NCBI RefSeq assembly: GCF_019711315.1 | Contig: NZ_CP081294.1 | Span: 2,170,001-2,234,000, forward strand | Length of the DNA: 64,000 bases | Origin: Qipengyuania gelatinilytica | GTDB taxonomy: Bacteria; Pseudomonadota; Alphaproteobacteria; Sphingomonadales; Sphingomonadaceae | Direction: 5' to 3' | Shown: piece after piece, positions 44,475 through 53,638 of the stretch | How positions within the stretch are numbered: the first letter of the stretch is position 1 | How the letters are laid out: the number at the start of each line of letters is the position of its first letter | Translations under genes and position numbers: made by a program | Notes under the pieces: generated by a model | Database searches by the model: none | What the model was told of the DNA's origin: nothing | What the model saw: only the letters and a program-made list of their open reading frames with translations

Positions 44475-44936
44475 ATGGCCGAACTCGGCAACAATGCGAA
44501 ATCTGGTCTCGTTACGGCGCTGAACGGCGCGCTGGCGGACACGATGGCGCTCTATTTCAAGACCAAGAACTTTCACTGGCATGTCGCAGGCCCGCGCTTC
44601 CGCGACCTTCACCTGCTGTTCGACGAGCAGGCTGCACAGCTGATCGGCACAGTCGATGCGATCGGTGAACGCGTTCGCAAGAATGACGAATATACGCTGA
44701 CCTCGATCGGAACGATCCATAGCGAGACCAAGATCGAGGACCAGGACGATGTCACCATCACCGCCGATGCGATGGTTGCCGAACTGCGCGACGACAACAA
44801 GAAGCTCCACGACCGTCTGGGATCGGTGAAGGAAGAAGCCGAATCCGTGGGCGACAACGCCACCAGCGGCATCGTCGACGACTGGATCGACCAGTGCGAG
44901 GAACGCATCTGGTTCCTCAACCAGACAGCCAAGTAA
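44475..44936 (+). CDS. dps: Dps-family ferritin-like DNA-binding stress protein
   Basis: 153 residues. TKNFHWHVAGPRFRDLHLLFDEQ holds the ferroxidase ligands (His, His, Asp/Glu) shared between subunits; DAIGERVRKNDEYTLTSIGTI follows. Dps forms a 12-subunit shell that oxidises and stores iron and protects DNA. ATG 44475 has AAGGGAAATT upstream. A clear terminator follows at 44958. Confidence 0.94.
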   Translation: MAELGNNAKSGLVTALNGALADTMALYFKTKNFHWHVAGPRFRDLHLLFDEQAAQLIGTVDAIGERVRKNDEYTLTSIGTIHSETKIEDQDDVTITADAMVAELRDDNKKLHDRLGSVKEEAESVGDNATSGIVDDWIDQCEERIWFLNQTAK

Positions 44937-44957
44937 TTCAAGCGAATAGCAATTCAG

Positions 44958-44989
44958 ACCCGCCGGGCCTCTTAAACCCCGGCGGGTTT
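44958..44989 (+). terminator. Terminator after dps
   Basis: ACCCGCCGGG (44958-44967) pairs with CCCGGCGGGT (44978-44987), followed by a short T run (TTTC). It lies just before the start of the pgl gene (45008), separating it from dps. Confidence 0.8.
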
Positions 44990-45007
44990 CGTGTATCTGG
45001 TGGTGCC

Positions 45008-45628
45008 ATGGCAGACGCAACGATCATCGAGAATGCGACCGACGGCGACATCGCCGACTGGCTCGCGCAGCGGCTTGGCGAAGCATTCGCCGCAACCGAA
45101 GGCCCGGTGACCATCACCGTGCCGGGTGGCTCGACGCCCTTCCCCATCATCGAGCAGCTCCTGACACGCGATCTCGACTGGTCGCGGCTGGTGGTGTGGC
45201 CGGGCGACGACCGCATCGTGCCCGAGGATCACGAGGCATCGAACACCGGCAAGCTGCGCAAGCTGTTCGAACCGGCAGGCGCCGAAGTCGTGACCCTCAC
45301 GATTATGGAGCAGGTCCCGCATTTCGACCTCGCATGGCTCGGCATGGGGGCCGACGGGCACATCGCCTCGCTCTTCCCCAATACTGATCCCAAGCTGGAC
45401 GAACCGCGCAGCATCCTGCGTCTCACGCCCGATCCGCTCCCGCCCGAAGCGCCCTTCGACCGGATCAGCCTGACGCTGCCCTCGCTCCTCGCGAGCGACC
45501 AGATCCTCTTCGTGATCCGCGGTTCGGACAAGCGGACCGTGTTCGACCAAGCCCTTGCGGGTAAAAGCGATTTGCCGGTTGCCCGGCTGCTGGCAGGCGC
45601 TAAACAGCCTGTCACATGCTTCACCTGA
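45008..45628 (+). CDS. pgl: 6-phosphogluconolactonase
   Basis: 206 residues. Hydrolyses 6-phosphogluconolactone in the pentose-phosphate and Entner-Doudoroff routes. Seen: TVPGGSTPFPIIEQL, RLVVWPGDDRIVPEDHEASNTGKLRKL, and LAWLGMGADGHIASLFPN, the core motifs of the family. ATG 45008 matches the family length; the frame open upstream runs through the terminator and is not used. It overlaps the Nudix gene by 13 bases. Confidence 0.93.
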   Translation: MADATIIENATDGDIADWLAQRLGEAFAATEGPVTITVPGGSTPFPIIEQLLTRDLDWSRLVVWPGDDRIVPEDHEASNTGKLRKLFEPAGAEVVTLTIMEQVPHFDLAWLGMGADGHIASLFPNTDPKLDEPRSILRLTPDPLPPEAPFDRISLTLPSLLASDQILFVIRGSDKRTVFDQALAGKSDLPVARLLAGAKQPVTCFT

Positions 45629-46086
45629 TACCTGCGCCGCTTCACCGGCTCGCCCTCAAGATCGGATACAAGCTGCAGCAGCGGATGCGCCGTACGACAG
45701 GTACGGCGCGTGATGGCGTGAGCGTGATCGGCCGCGACATCGAGGGGCAGATCCTCGTGGTGAGGCACAGCTACGGGCCGGAAGGCTGGTACTTCCCGGG
45801 GGGCGGCATCAAGTCCGGAGAGAGCCCGGAAGACGCGGCCAGGCGCGAGCTGATGGAAGAAACCGGCTGCGAGATCATGGGGCTCAAGCTGGTCGGCCTG
45901 GTCGAAGAAGAGCTGTCCGGTGCCACCCACAAGGCGCATCTGTTCGAAGGTGTGATCGAAGACATGCCCAAGGCCGACGGGCGCGAGATCCTCGAAGCCC
46001 GGATGTTCCCGACCCACTCTCTTCCCGAACCGCTCGCCCCGACAACGCGGCTGCGGCTAAAGATGTGGCAGGCGCGCAAGAGCTAG
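45616..46086 (+). CDS. Nudix hydrolase
   Basis: 156 residues with a complete Nudix box: Gly-x5-Glu-x7-Arg-Glu-x2-Glu-Glu-x-Gly in GGIKSGESPEDAARRELMEE, then TGCEI. Nudix enzymes cleave nucleoside diphosphates linked to another group; substrate not predictable here. It begins inside the end of pgl and ends convergently with dinB by 4 bases. Confidence 0.9.
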   Translation: MLHLIPAPLHRLALKIGYKLQQRMRRTTGTARDGVSVIGRDIEGQILVVRHSYGPEGWYFPGGGIKSGESPEDAARRELMEETGCEIMGLKLVGLVEEELSGATHKAHLFEGVIEDMPKADGREILEARMFPTHSLPEPLAPTTRLRLKMWQARKS

Positions 46087-47198
46087 AGCAGGCTCAATTG
46101 CGCATCGGGCCGCTTGGGGGGCTCCTCTCCATCGCGTTCCAGCTTCGATAATGTGAGGCCCATGAGCCTGATTGGCATGGGCAGGGGCAGAACCTCTTCA
46201 AGCAGCACCCGCGAGACCTCGGCAAATTCGTCCTTGCTCGCGATCGGCTGGTCGAGCGTCTTCGCCCGGCTGAAAATCTGGAAGTCGGTATATTTCATCT
46301 TCAGCGTCACCGTGCGGCCCTTGGCTTCGGCACGCTCGATGTAGCCCCAGACGATTTCGATGATGTCTTCGAGTGTCTCGCGCAGTTCGCTGCCCGACGA
46401 CAGGTCCCGGCTGAAGGTGCGCTCTCCGCCAACCGACTTGCGGATACGGCTCGACCGGACTGGCCTCAAGTCGATCCCGCGTGCAGCGCGATAGAGATAG
46501 TCGGCGAAGCTGCCGAAATGCGCCCGCAACCACTCGATGTCCTTGGCGGCAAGGTCAGCGCCGGTGGCAATTCCCAGCCTGCCCATCTTCTCCTCGGCTT
46601 TCGGGCCGACGCCGTGGAAGCGCCTGACCGGCAGCGACTGGACGAAATCCGCACCTTGGCCCGGACGGATCACGCACATCCCGTCCGGCTTGTTCTGGTC
46701 GCTTGCCAGCTTGGCGAGAAACTTGTTGTAGCTTACCCCGGCGCTCGCCGTCAGCTTGGTCTTCGCCTTGATTTCTTGCCGGATCAGCTCCGCAATGCGG
46801 GTCGCGCTGCCGATGCCGAGCTTGTCTTCGGTCACATCGAGATAGGCCTCGTCCAAGCTGAGCGGTTCGACGAGGTCGGTGTGGTGCCGGAAGATCGCGC
46901 GGATTTGCTGGCTGACTTCGCGATAGGCATCGAAGCGGCTCTTCACGAAAATGAGATCGGGGCATTTGCGCTTGGCCGTGACGCTGGGCATCGCGCTGCG
47001 CACGCCGAACTTGCGCGCTTCATAGCTTGCCGCCGCGACCACCCCGCGCCCGCTCGAGCCGCCTACGGCGACCGGTTTTCCGCGCAGGTCCGGATTGTCG
47101 CGCTGCTCCACGCTGGCGAAAAAGGCGTCCATGTCGACATGGATGATCTTGCGCAGGCCATCGGCCTCGCCTTCATCGCTGTCGTCTGTCTCGCTCAT
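46083..47198 (-). CDS. dinB: DNA polymerase IV (Y-family)
   Basis: 371 residues. Catalytic motifs: HVDMDAFFASVEQRDNP (first Asp pair) and LVEPLSLDEAYLDVTE (Asp-Glu), then helix-hairpin-helix VRRFHGVGPKAEEKMGRLGI and little-finger part. C-terminal QLSLL is the beta-clamp binding motif. It carries out translesion synthesis. Start is ATG at 47198, with an acidic N-terminal lead typical of relatives. Confidence 0.95.
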   Translation of the reverse strand: MSETDDSDEGEADGLRKIIHVDMDAFFASVEQRDNPDLRGKPVAVGGSSGRGVVAAASYEARKFGVRSAMPSVTAKRKCPDLIFVKSRFDAYREVSQQIRAIFRHHTDLVEPLSLDEAYLDVTEDKLGIGSATRIAELIRQEIKAKTKLTASAGVSYNKFLAKLASDQNKPDGMCVIRPGQGADFVQSLPVRRFHGVGPKAEEKMGRLGIATGADLAAKDIEWLRAHFGSFADYLYRAARGIDLRPVRSSRIRKSVGGERTFSRDLSSGSELRETLEDIIEIVWGYIERAEAKGRTVTLKMKYTDFQIFSRAKTLDQPIASKDEFAEVSRVLLEEVLPLPMPIRLMGLTLSKLERDGEEPPKRPDAQLSLL

Positions 47199-47263
47199 GC
47201 TGCGCTAGATAGCGATGCGGGTTGCAAATCGGAACCTTGTGGTTCACCCGCCATTTTGTGCAG

Positions 47264-48526
47264 ATGCGAAACGATCAACTTGCCGGTGGCGAACGCCCGC
47301 TTCCCGACCGCGCCCGGCGCGCGGCGATCGGCGAGCGCGAGCTGATCTGGATGATGGCGCTGCTGATGGCGTGCAACGCTTTCGGCATCGATGCCATCCT
47401 GCCTGCCCTCGACGCACTCGCGACCGATCTCGGCGCGGCTGGTAATGACCGCCAGTTCGTGGTCGGCGCATACCTGTTGGCCGCAGGCTTCGGGACGCTG
47501 GTGCCCGGCGCCTTTGCCGACCGCTATGGTCGGCGGCCCGTGCTGTTTACCGCGCTGGCATTCTACATCGGCCTTTCGATCGCCTGCGCGCTGGCGACGA
47601 CCTACGATATGCTGGTCGCCTTGCGGGCAGCGCAGGGATTTTTCGCAGCGGGCATCATTGCCCTTCCGCCAGCGATCATTCGCGACCGTGTCGGAGGCGA
47701 CAAGATGGCGCGCATGATGAGCCTCATTTTCGTGATCTTCCTGCTCGTTCCAGCCGTCGCGCCCAGCATCGGCCAGGCGGTTTTGGTGGCATTCAACGAC
47801 TGGCGCTGGATTTTCGCGGCGATGGCCGTGCTCGGCTGCGCGATGACTGCCTGGGTCTATTTCCGCCTGCCCGAAACGCTGCACGAGGAAGACGTGCAGG
47901 AGATCCACCTGCCGACCATCACGCGCAACATGAAGAGCGCTGTGACCCTGCGCGAGACCATCGGCTATACGCTCGGCAGTGCGCTGGTATTCGGCGGGCT
48001 GTTCGGCTTCATCAATTCCTCGCAGCAGCTCATCGGCGAGGCTTTCGGCGCAGGCGACAAGTTTCCGCTGATCTTCGCGATCTGTGCCGGCTGCATGGCA
48101 ATCGCGAACTGGTCGAACAGCCGCATCGTGGAGCGCTTCGGTGCCCGCAAGGTGAGCCATGCGGCGCTTTTCGCTTTCATCTTCGTGGCCGCCCTGCAGC
48201 TGTGGTTCGCCAACGACCCGAACGAAACGCTGTGGACCTTCGTCCCGCTTATGGCGGCAAACATGAGCCTGCTCGGCTTTATCGGTGCGAACTTCGGCAG
48301 CATCGCGCTCCAGCCCTTCCGGCATATCGCGGGTGCAGCCTCCAGCGCGCAGGGCTTCCTGCGCATGACCAGCGGCGCGGCGCTGGGCGCTTTTATCGGC
48401 TATATGTATGACGGTACGGCGCGCCCCTTGGCGCTGGCGCTTCTGTGCACGGCGGTGCTGAGCCTCGTCTTCGTGCTCTTCTCCGAACGCGGCGAGCTGT
48501 TCGGCGAGAAGATGGACGACAACTAG
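47264..48526 (+). CDS. MFS transporter (Bcr/CflA-type drug efflux)
   Basis: About 420 residues with 12 hydrophobic segments. Loop motif GAFADRYGRRPVLF (MFS motif A) after helix 2, IIRDRVGGDKMARMMSLIF, and a Bcr/CflA-type helix-1 DAILPALDALATDL fit drug/proton antiporters of that family. ATG 47264 is chosen; a TTG at 47222 would add 14 residues. Substrate unknown. It is convergent with the carboxyltransferase gene, overlapping by 4 bases. Confidence 0.88.
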   Translation: MRNDQLAGGERPLPDRARRAAIGERELIWMMALLMACNAFGIDAILPALDALATDLGAAGNDRQFVVGAYLLAAGFGTLVPGAFADRYGRRPVLFTALAFYIGLSIACALATTYDMLVALRAAQGFFAAGIIALPPAIIRDRVGGDKMARMMSLIFVIFLLVPAVAPSIGQAVLVAFNDWRWIFAAMAVLGCAMTAWVYFRLPETLHEEDVQEIHLPTITRNMKSAVTLRETIGYTLGSALVFGGLFGFINSSQQLIGEAFGAGDKFPLIFAICAGCMAIANWSNSRIVERFGARKVSHAALFAFIFVAALQLWFANDPNETLWTFVPLMAANMSLLGFIGANFGSIALQPFRHIAGAASSAQGFLRMTSGAALGAFIGYMYDGTARPLALALLCTAVLSLVFVLFSERGELFGEKMDDN

Positions 48527-50073
48527 GCCTCGCTCTCCAGCCGCCTCCATGCAAGCCCGGCGAATTCGCACAGCAGCGGCCGCGTGTCGCGCGGGTCGAT
48601 GATGTCCTCGACATTGAAGCGTTCGGCACTTCGGAAGGGCGAGGTGACCTTGTCCAGCCGTTCGCGAATGGCAGCGAGTTCTGCAGCGGGGTTCTCTGCG
48701 GCTTCAAGCTCGGACTTGTAAGCCACTTCCAGACCGCCCGCGATGGGGAGCGAACCCCAGTCGCCCGAGGGCCAGCAATAGCGGTACTGGAAAGTCTCGG
48801 CATTGCTCATCGCGCTGCCGGCAATGCCATAAGCGCGGCGTAGCACGATGGAGGCGAGCGGGACGCTGGCCTTGTAGATCGCATTCATCGCCTGCACGCC
48901 GTAGCGGATCGTGCCCGCCATCTCCGCCTCGCGTCCGATCATGAAGCCGGGGTTGTCGACGAGGTGCACGATGGGCAGGCGGAACTGGTCGGCGAGCTTT
49001 ACGAAGCGTTCGACCTTTTCCGATGTCTTCGCCTCCCAGCTCCCGCCGAGATAGGACGGGTCGCTGGCAAGCACCATGACCGGCCATCCGTCCAGCCGGG
49101 CGAGGGCGGTGATGCAGGCGCGGCCCCACATGCGGCCGATCTCGAACACCGTGCCCTGGTCGAACACCATCTCCATGCATCGGCGCATCGAATAGACCTG
49201 CTTGTCCTCGCGCGGGACCAGGCTGAGCAGTTCTTCCTCGCGGCGATGGACCGGGTCGGTGCAATTCGAACGGCGGGCAAGCTGGCCGACATGTTCGGGC
49301 ATGAAAGACAGGAAGTGGCGCGCCCGGGCGAAGGCTTCTGCCTCGCTGCCGACCTCGTCATCGACCACGCCGTTGCGCGTGTGGATGCCGCTGCCGCCGA
49401 GGTCTTCCTTGGCTTGGCTGTGGTCAGTCGAACCCTTGTAACTTTCGCCCAGCCCATCGACCACAGCGGGACCGGCAGCGAAGATCTGGCTAAGGCCCTT
49501 CACCATGATCGAATAATGGCTGGCAACGGTGCGCGCTGCGCCGAGACCAGCGGTGGGTCCAAGCGCGAGCGCCACGACCGGCACCGTGTCAAGATTCTTC
49601 ACCACGTCGGACCAGCCGGGCACGGCGGGAATGTATGTCGCGCCGATCTGTTCGAGTGTCTTCACCGAGCCGCCGCCACCTGTGCCGTCGATCATGCGGA
49701 TGAGCGGGAGCTTGAGCTCGTGCGCCATCTTCTCGGCCTGCACCATCTTGCGGGAAATCCCCGCATCGGCCGCGCCGCCGCGAATGGTGAAATCGTCCGC
49801 CGTGGCCACCACGGGGCGGCCATTGATCAGCGCCTTGCCGAAGAGGAAGGGGGCGGGAAGGACACCGGTGAGATTGCCGTCCTCGTCATAATGGCCCTTG
49901 CCGGCGATCTTGCCGATCTCGCGGAACGAGCCGTCGTCGACCAGCGCCGCGAGTCGCGCGCGGGCATCCATCTTGCCGCGTCCGTGCTGGCGCGCGAGCT
50001 TGTCCGGCCCGCCCATCTTTTCGGCCATTGCCTCGCGGCGGCGCAATTCCTCGAGTTCGTTTTCCCAGCTCAT
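48523..50073 (-). CDS. Acyl-CoA carboxylase, carboxyltransferase (beta) subunit
   Basis: 516 residues. Two crotonase-like halves: first RGGAADAGISRKMVQAEKM, SHYSIMVKGLSQIFAAGP; second LVDNPGFMIGREAEMAG and ASIVLRRAYGIAGSAM. The second-half motif NPGFMIG is closer to methylcrotonyl/geranyl-type or unassigned carboxylases than to classical PccB (TPGFLPG). It works with the biotin subunit gene 57 bases upstream on the same strand. ATG 50073 gives the SWENELEELRRREAM start usual in relatives. Confidence 0.88.
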   Translation of the reverse strand: MSWENELEELRRREAMAEKMGGPDKLARQHGRGKMDARARLAALVDDGSFREIGKIAGKGHYDEDGNLTGVLPAPFLFGKALINGRPVVATADDFTIRGGAADAGISRKMVQAEKMAHELKLPLIRMIDGTGGGGSVKTLEQIGATYIPAVPGWSDVVKNLDTVPVVALALGPTAGLGAARTVASHYSIMVKGLSQIFAAGPAVVDGLGESYKGSTDHSQAKEDLGGSGIHTRNGVVDDEVGSEAEAFARARHFLSFMPEHVGQLARRSNCTDPVHRREEELLSLVPREDKQVYSMRRCMEMVFDQGTVFEIGRMWGRACITALARLDGWPVMVLASDPSYLGGSWEAKTSEKVERFVKLADQFRLPIVHLVDNPGFMIGREAEMAGTIRYGVQAMNAIYKASVPLASIVLRRAYGIAGSAMSNAETFQYRYCWPSGDWGSLPIAGGLEVAYKSELEAAENPAAELAAIRERLDKVTSPFRSAERFNVEDIIDPRDTRPLLCEFAGLAWRRLESEA

Positions 50074-50130
50074 TCGTGCCCTCACTCCTCGAAAAGGCAC
50101 GCTTGCAAGCAACCGGCGGAAAGGGAAGCC

Positions 50131-52002
50131 CTATTCTTCTTTGGGCTCGACAACCGCCAGCACCGCCTCGACCTGCACCTGCCCGCCTTCGCTGGCCGAT
50201 AGCTCGGTCACGGTCCCGTCGAAGGGTGCGGTGAGCGCGTGCTCCATCTTCATCGCCTCGAGTACCATGAGGCGCTGGCCTGCGGTGACCGCATCGCCCT
50301 CTGCCACATCGACCGCGATGACCTTGCCCGGCATGGGGGCGAGAATGGCGCCGTCGCCCGCCGCAGCGGCGCCCGAGCCGCGGGACTGGCGTTCGAAGAC
50401 GAAACTCTGCCCGTCCGCGAAGACCACTGCACGCTCGGGATCGACGAAACCGGTGGCGAGGCTGTCGACATGCGAGCGAGCTGCTCTGACCGTGCGTGTC
50501 TCGCCCTTGTGGGTGAGCGTTGCGTTGAGAACGCCCGGCGCGTTGAGGCGCAGGCCGATCGGGAGGTCCTCGTGCTCTTCGGTCTCGGCAAGAGCGATGA
50601 AATCTGCAGCGGTCTGCCAGATATCGTTATCGGCCTCGTCTGCCGACACCAGCGTGTCGATCTTCGCTTCGATGAAGCCGGTGTCGAGATTGGCGTCCTC
50701 GAAATCCTCGTCGCGCAGACAATTCGCGATGAAGGCCGCGTTGGTTTTCACCGGCCAGATTTCGACGTTTTCGGCGATCTCGGCGAGCTGGTCGATGGCC
50801 TCGGCACGGGTCTCTCCCCAAACGACGAGCTTTGCGACCATCGGGTCGTAGAAGGGCGATATCATGTCGCCTTCCTCGACGCCGGTCTCGATCCGGCCCT
50901 CGACACCGAGGTCGAAATGGTCGAGCCTGCCGGTCGAGGGCAGGAAGCCACCTGCGGGGTCTTCTGCATAGAGGCGCGCCTCGATCGAATGGCCGTCGAT
51001 GAAGAGATCGTCCTGCTTAAGCGGGATCGGCTCACCGCTTGCCACGCGCAGCTGCCACTCGACGAGATCGACACCGGTGATCTCCTCGGTCACCGGGTGT
51101 TCGACCTGAAGCCGCGTATTCATTTCCATGAAGAAGATGCGGTCGGCGCGCAGGCCTTCGCTGGCGTCGGCGATGAACTCGATGGTGCCTGCACCTTCGT
51201 AATCGACCGCCTTGGCGGCGCGCACGGCGGCGGCGCAGATTTCCTCGCGGGTGGCCTCGTCCATGCCCGGCGCAGGAGCTTCCTCGATCACCTTCTGATG
51301 GCGGCGCTGGAGCGAACAGTCGCGTTCGAACAGGTGGACGACATTGCCGTGGCTGTCGCCGAACACCTGCACTTCGATATGGCGAGGCGAGGTGATCCAC
51401 TTTTCGAGCAGCACCTCGTCATTGGAGAAGCTGGCCTTGGCTTCGCGCCGGCAGCTTTCGAGGCTCGCTTCGAAGTCTTCCGCATTGTCGACCTTGCGCA
51501 TCCCCTTGCCGCCGCCGCCCGCGACAGCCTTGATCAGCACGGGATAGCCGATGGCGTCGGCTTCCTGCTTGAGGCGGCTGGCCGACTGGTCTTCGCCCTC
51601 GTAGCCCGGAGTGACCGGCACACCAGCGTCGCGCATCAGCCTCTTCGCGGCGTCCTTGAGGCCCATCGCATCGATGCTCGAGGGCTTGGGGCCGACCCAG
51701 ATCAGTCCCGCATCAATCACCGACTGCGCAAAGCCTGCGTTCTCGGACAGGAAGCCGTAGCCGGGATGGATCGCCTCTGCGCCGGTCTGCCTGGCCGCGG
51801 CGATAATCTTCTCGCCCACGAGATAGCTCTCGGCGGCGGGCGAGGGGCCGATATGCACTGCCTCGTCGGCTGAACGCACATGCAGCGCCTTGGCATCGGC
51901 ATCGGAATAGACCGCCACGGTGGCGATACCCATCTCGCGGGCGGTGCGGATGATACGGCAGGCGATTTCGCCGCGATTGGCGATGAGGAGTTTCGAAATC
52001 AT
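50131..52002 (-). CDS. Acyl-CoA carboxylase, biotin carboxylase/biotin carrier (alpha) subunit
   Basis: 623 residues. Biotin carboxylase (KLLIANRGEIACRIIRTA, AIHPGYGFLSEN, KAVAGGGGKGMRKV, FMEMNTRLQVEHPVTE) and a C-terminal biotin carrier domain with Lys in LEAMKMEHALTAPFDG. With the beta subunit it carboxylates an acyl-CoA. Propionyl-CoA is a plausible substrate because the window also encodes valine degradation, but this is not shown by sequence. Gene pair isolated from other catabolic genes. Confidence 0.93.
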   Translation of the reverse strand: MISKLLIANRGEIACRIIRTAREMGIATVAVYSDADAKALHVRSADEAVHIGPSPAAESYLVGEKIIAAARQTGAEAIHPGYGFLSENAGFAQSVIDAGLIWVGPKPSSIDAMGLKDAAKRLMRDAGVPVTPGYEGEDQSASRLKQEADAIGYPVLIKAVAGGGGKGMRKVDNAEDFEASLESCRREAKASFSNDEVLLEKWITSPRHIEVQVFGDSHGNVVHLFERDCSLQRRHQKVIEEAPAPGMDEATREEICAAAVRAAKAVDYEGAGTIEFIADASEGLRADRIFFMEMNTRLQVEHPVTEEITGVDLVEWQLRVASGEPIPLKQDDLFIDGHSIEARLYAEDPAGGFLPSTGRLDHFDLGVEGRIETGVEEGDMISPFYDPMVAKLVVWGETRAEAIDQLAEIAENVEIWPVKTNAAFIANCLRDEDFEDANLDTGFIEAKIDTLVSADEADNDIWQTAADFIALAETEEHEDLPIGLRLNAPGVLNATLTHKGETRTVRAARSHVDSLATGFVDPERAVVFADGQSFVFERQSRGSGAAAAGDGAILAPMPGKVIAVDVAEGDAVTAGQRLMVLEAMKMEHALTAPFDGTVTELSASEGGQVQVEAVLAVVEPKEE

Positions 52003-52040
52003 ACGAATGCGCGCTAGCCGTAGCGGCGTGCCGCATCAAG

Positions 52041-53027
52041 CTACCAACCGGCTACTGGCCGGAAATCGTGGCGCGACCAGATGATCGGTTCCTGCGGGCC
52101 CGCAGGCCGGTTCCAGATCGCCTGGAAGAGAGCGGTGGTCATGTGCCATGCCTTTTCCGGACCGCTCACCCGGGTTCGGCTGTCCCAGGCCAGCTGGCCA
52201 CGGGTCAATACCTTGCGCCCGATCGCGCCGTAGATATTGGCGGCCGAGAGCACGGCCCAGCGATGGCGGAAGCGCAGGCGTTTCGCACCCAGCCTTGCTG
52301 CGGCCTCGTGCTTTTCCATCAGCGCGATCATGCGCGGCATCAGGCTTGCTAGGATGAAGCGGTTTTCCGGCTTGGCATGCTCGCCGGGGGCAAGACCGAC
52401 CTCTGCCAGCCATTCGGCGGGCAGGTAGACACGATTGGCAGCGGCATCTTCCACGATATCGCGCGAGACATTGGCAATCTGGAATGCGAGGCCGAGATCG
52501 TTCGCCCGGTCGAGCGTTTCGCCGTCATCGGGATGCACGCCCATGATGTGCGCCATCATGATCCCGACCGCGCCCGCGACGTGGTAGCAATAGCGCAGCA
52601 TGTCGCGCTCGTTCTTCGGACTGAACCCGGTCGCGTCGAGCGCGAAACCACCGATGACGTCGTTCGCCATCTCGTAGGTCAGGCCGCATTCGTCGGCCAC
52701 CAGGCCGAAGGCATCAAAGGCGAAGTCGGCGGTTGGCTGTTCCTCGAGCGCGCGGCGGGTGAGCACGCGGATCGCCTGGATCCGGTCTTCGGCTTCCTTA
52801 GGCGTGCCCTGGTCGCCCAGCGGGCCGCCCTTGTCCTGGTTGTCGGCGATATCGTCGCAGCGGCGGCACCAGGCATAGAGCAGCCAGGCGCGCTCGCGCG
52901 TGGCCTTGTCGAACAGCCTAGAGGCGGCCGCAAAGCTGTGCGAACCGACTTCGATCGATTCATGCGCCTTTTCCACCAATGCACGCCGTTCGCGGCCGCC
53001 GCCCGCCCTGGGAACGGTCGGCCTCAT
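52041..53027 (-). CDS. crtB: Phytoene synthase
   Basis: 328 residues. Joins two geranylgeranyl-PP into phytoene. Asp-rich motifs: WCRRCDDIADNQD and ANVSRDIVEDAAANRVYLP, with YCYHVAGAVG between. ATG 53027 is the first sensible start; upstream frame lies in the LOG gene. It is the last gene of the carotenoid operon, 29 bases after the LOG gene. Confidence 0.95.
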   Translation of the reverse strand: MRPTVPRAGGGRERRALVEKAHESIEVGSHSFAAASRLFDKATRERAWLLYAWCRRCDDIADNQDKGGPLGDQGTPKEAEDRIQAIRVLTRRALEEQPTADFAFDAFGLVADECGLTYEMANDVIGGFALDATGFSPKNERDMLRYCYHVAGAVGIMMAHIMGVHPDDGETLDRANDLGLAFQIANVSRDIVEDAAANRVYLPAEWLAEVGLAPGEHAKPENRFILASLMPRMIALMEKHEAAARLGAKRLRFRHRWAVLSAANIYGAIGRKVLTRGQLAWDSRTRVSGPEKAWHMTTALFQAIWNRPAGPQEPIIWSRHDFRPVAGW

Positions 53028-53056
53028 GTTCTGCGTGGTGAGGGGGCGGGGCTTGT

Positions 53057-53638
53057 TCAGAGGTCGGATGCCTTCATCTTGAAGATCGGAGTATGCGGCT
53101 GGTAGCTTTCCATTTTCTCCAGCAACGCACTTAACGTCTCTTCGGCAATGATGATCCCTTGGTGCGCGGGCCGGACAAAGCCGACCTCGGCCATATGGCG
53201 GTTGAAGGCGATCAGGTGGTCGTAGAAACCGAAGGCGTTGAGCAGGCCGACAGGGTTGTCGTGATAGCCGAGCTGGGCCCAGCTGACCGCTTCCCACAAT
53301 TCGTCCATCGTGCCGACACCGCCGGGAATGGTGACAAACCCGTCCGACAGGTCGGTGAACTTCTGCTTGCGCTCATGCATGCCCGAAACCGTGTGCAGTT
53401 CGGTGCAGTCGTGGTTCGAGACCTCGCTGTTGGCCAGCGCTTCGGGGATGATGCCGATCACCTCGCCGCCCGCATCGAGCGCGCCGGACGCGACCGCGCC
53501 CATCAGCCCCAGACGGCCACCACCGTAGACGACACCGATGCCGCGTTCCGCAAGGCCGGCACCGACTTCGCGTGCGAGTTCGAGATAACGCGGGTCCTCG
53601 GGGGATGCCGAACCGCAATAAACCGCAAGTCGCTTCAT
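53057..53638 (-). CDS. LOG-family protein (TIGR00730 Rossmann fold)
   Basis: 193 residues. Motifs VYGGGRLGLMGAVA and TIPGGVGTMDELWEAV (PGGxGTxxE) are diagnostic. LOG proteins release cytokinin-type bases from nucleotides; many bacterial ones likely act on AMP or modified nucleotides. It is inside the carotenoid operon: start overlaps the crtI stop (ATGA), and crtB follows. No link to carotenoids is known from sequence. Confidence 0.92.
   Translation of the reverse strand: MKRLAVYCGSASPEDPRYLELAREVGAGLAERGIGVVYGGGRLGLMGAVASGALDAGGEVIGIIPEALANSEVSNHDCTELHTVSGMHERKQKFTDLSDGFVTIPGGVGTMDELWEAVSWAQLGYHDNPVGLLNAFGFYDHLIAFNRHMAEVGFVRPAHQGIIIAEETLSALLEKMESYQPHTPIFKMKASDL

Noticed and set aside
48523..52002. 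Firm assignment of the carboxylase pair to propionyl-CoA
   Set aside because: The beta subunit lacks the classical PccB motif form, and no methylmalonyl-CoA genes are nearby; substrate left open.
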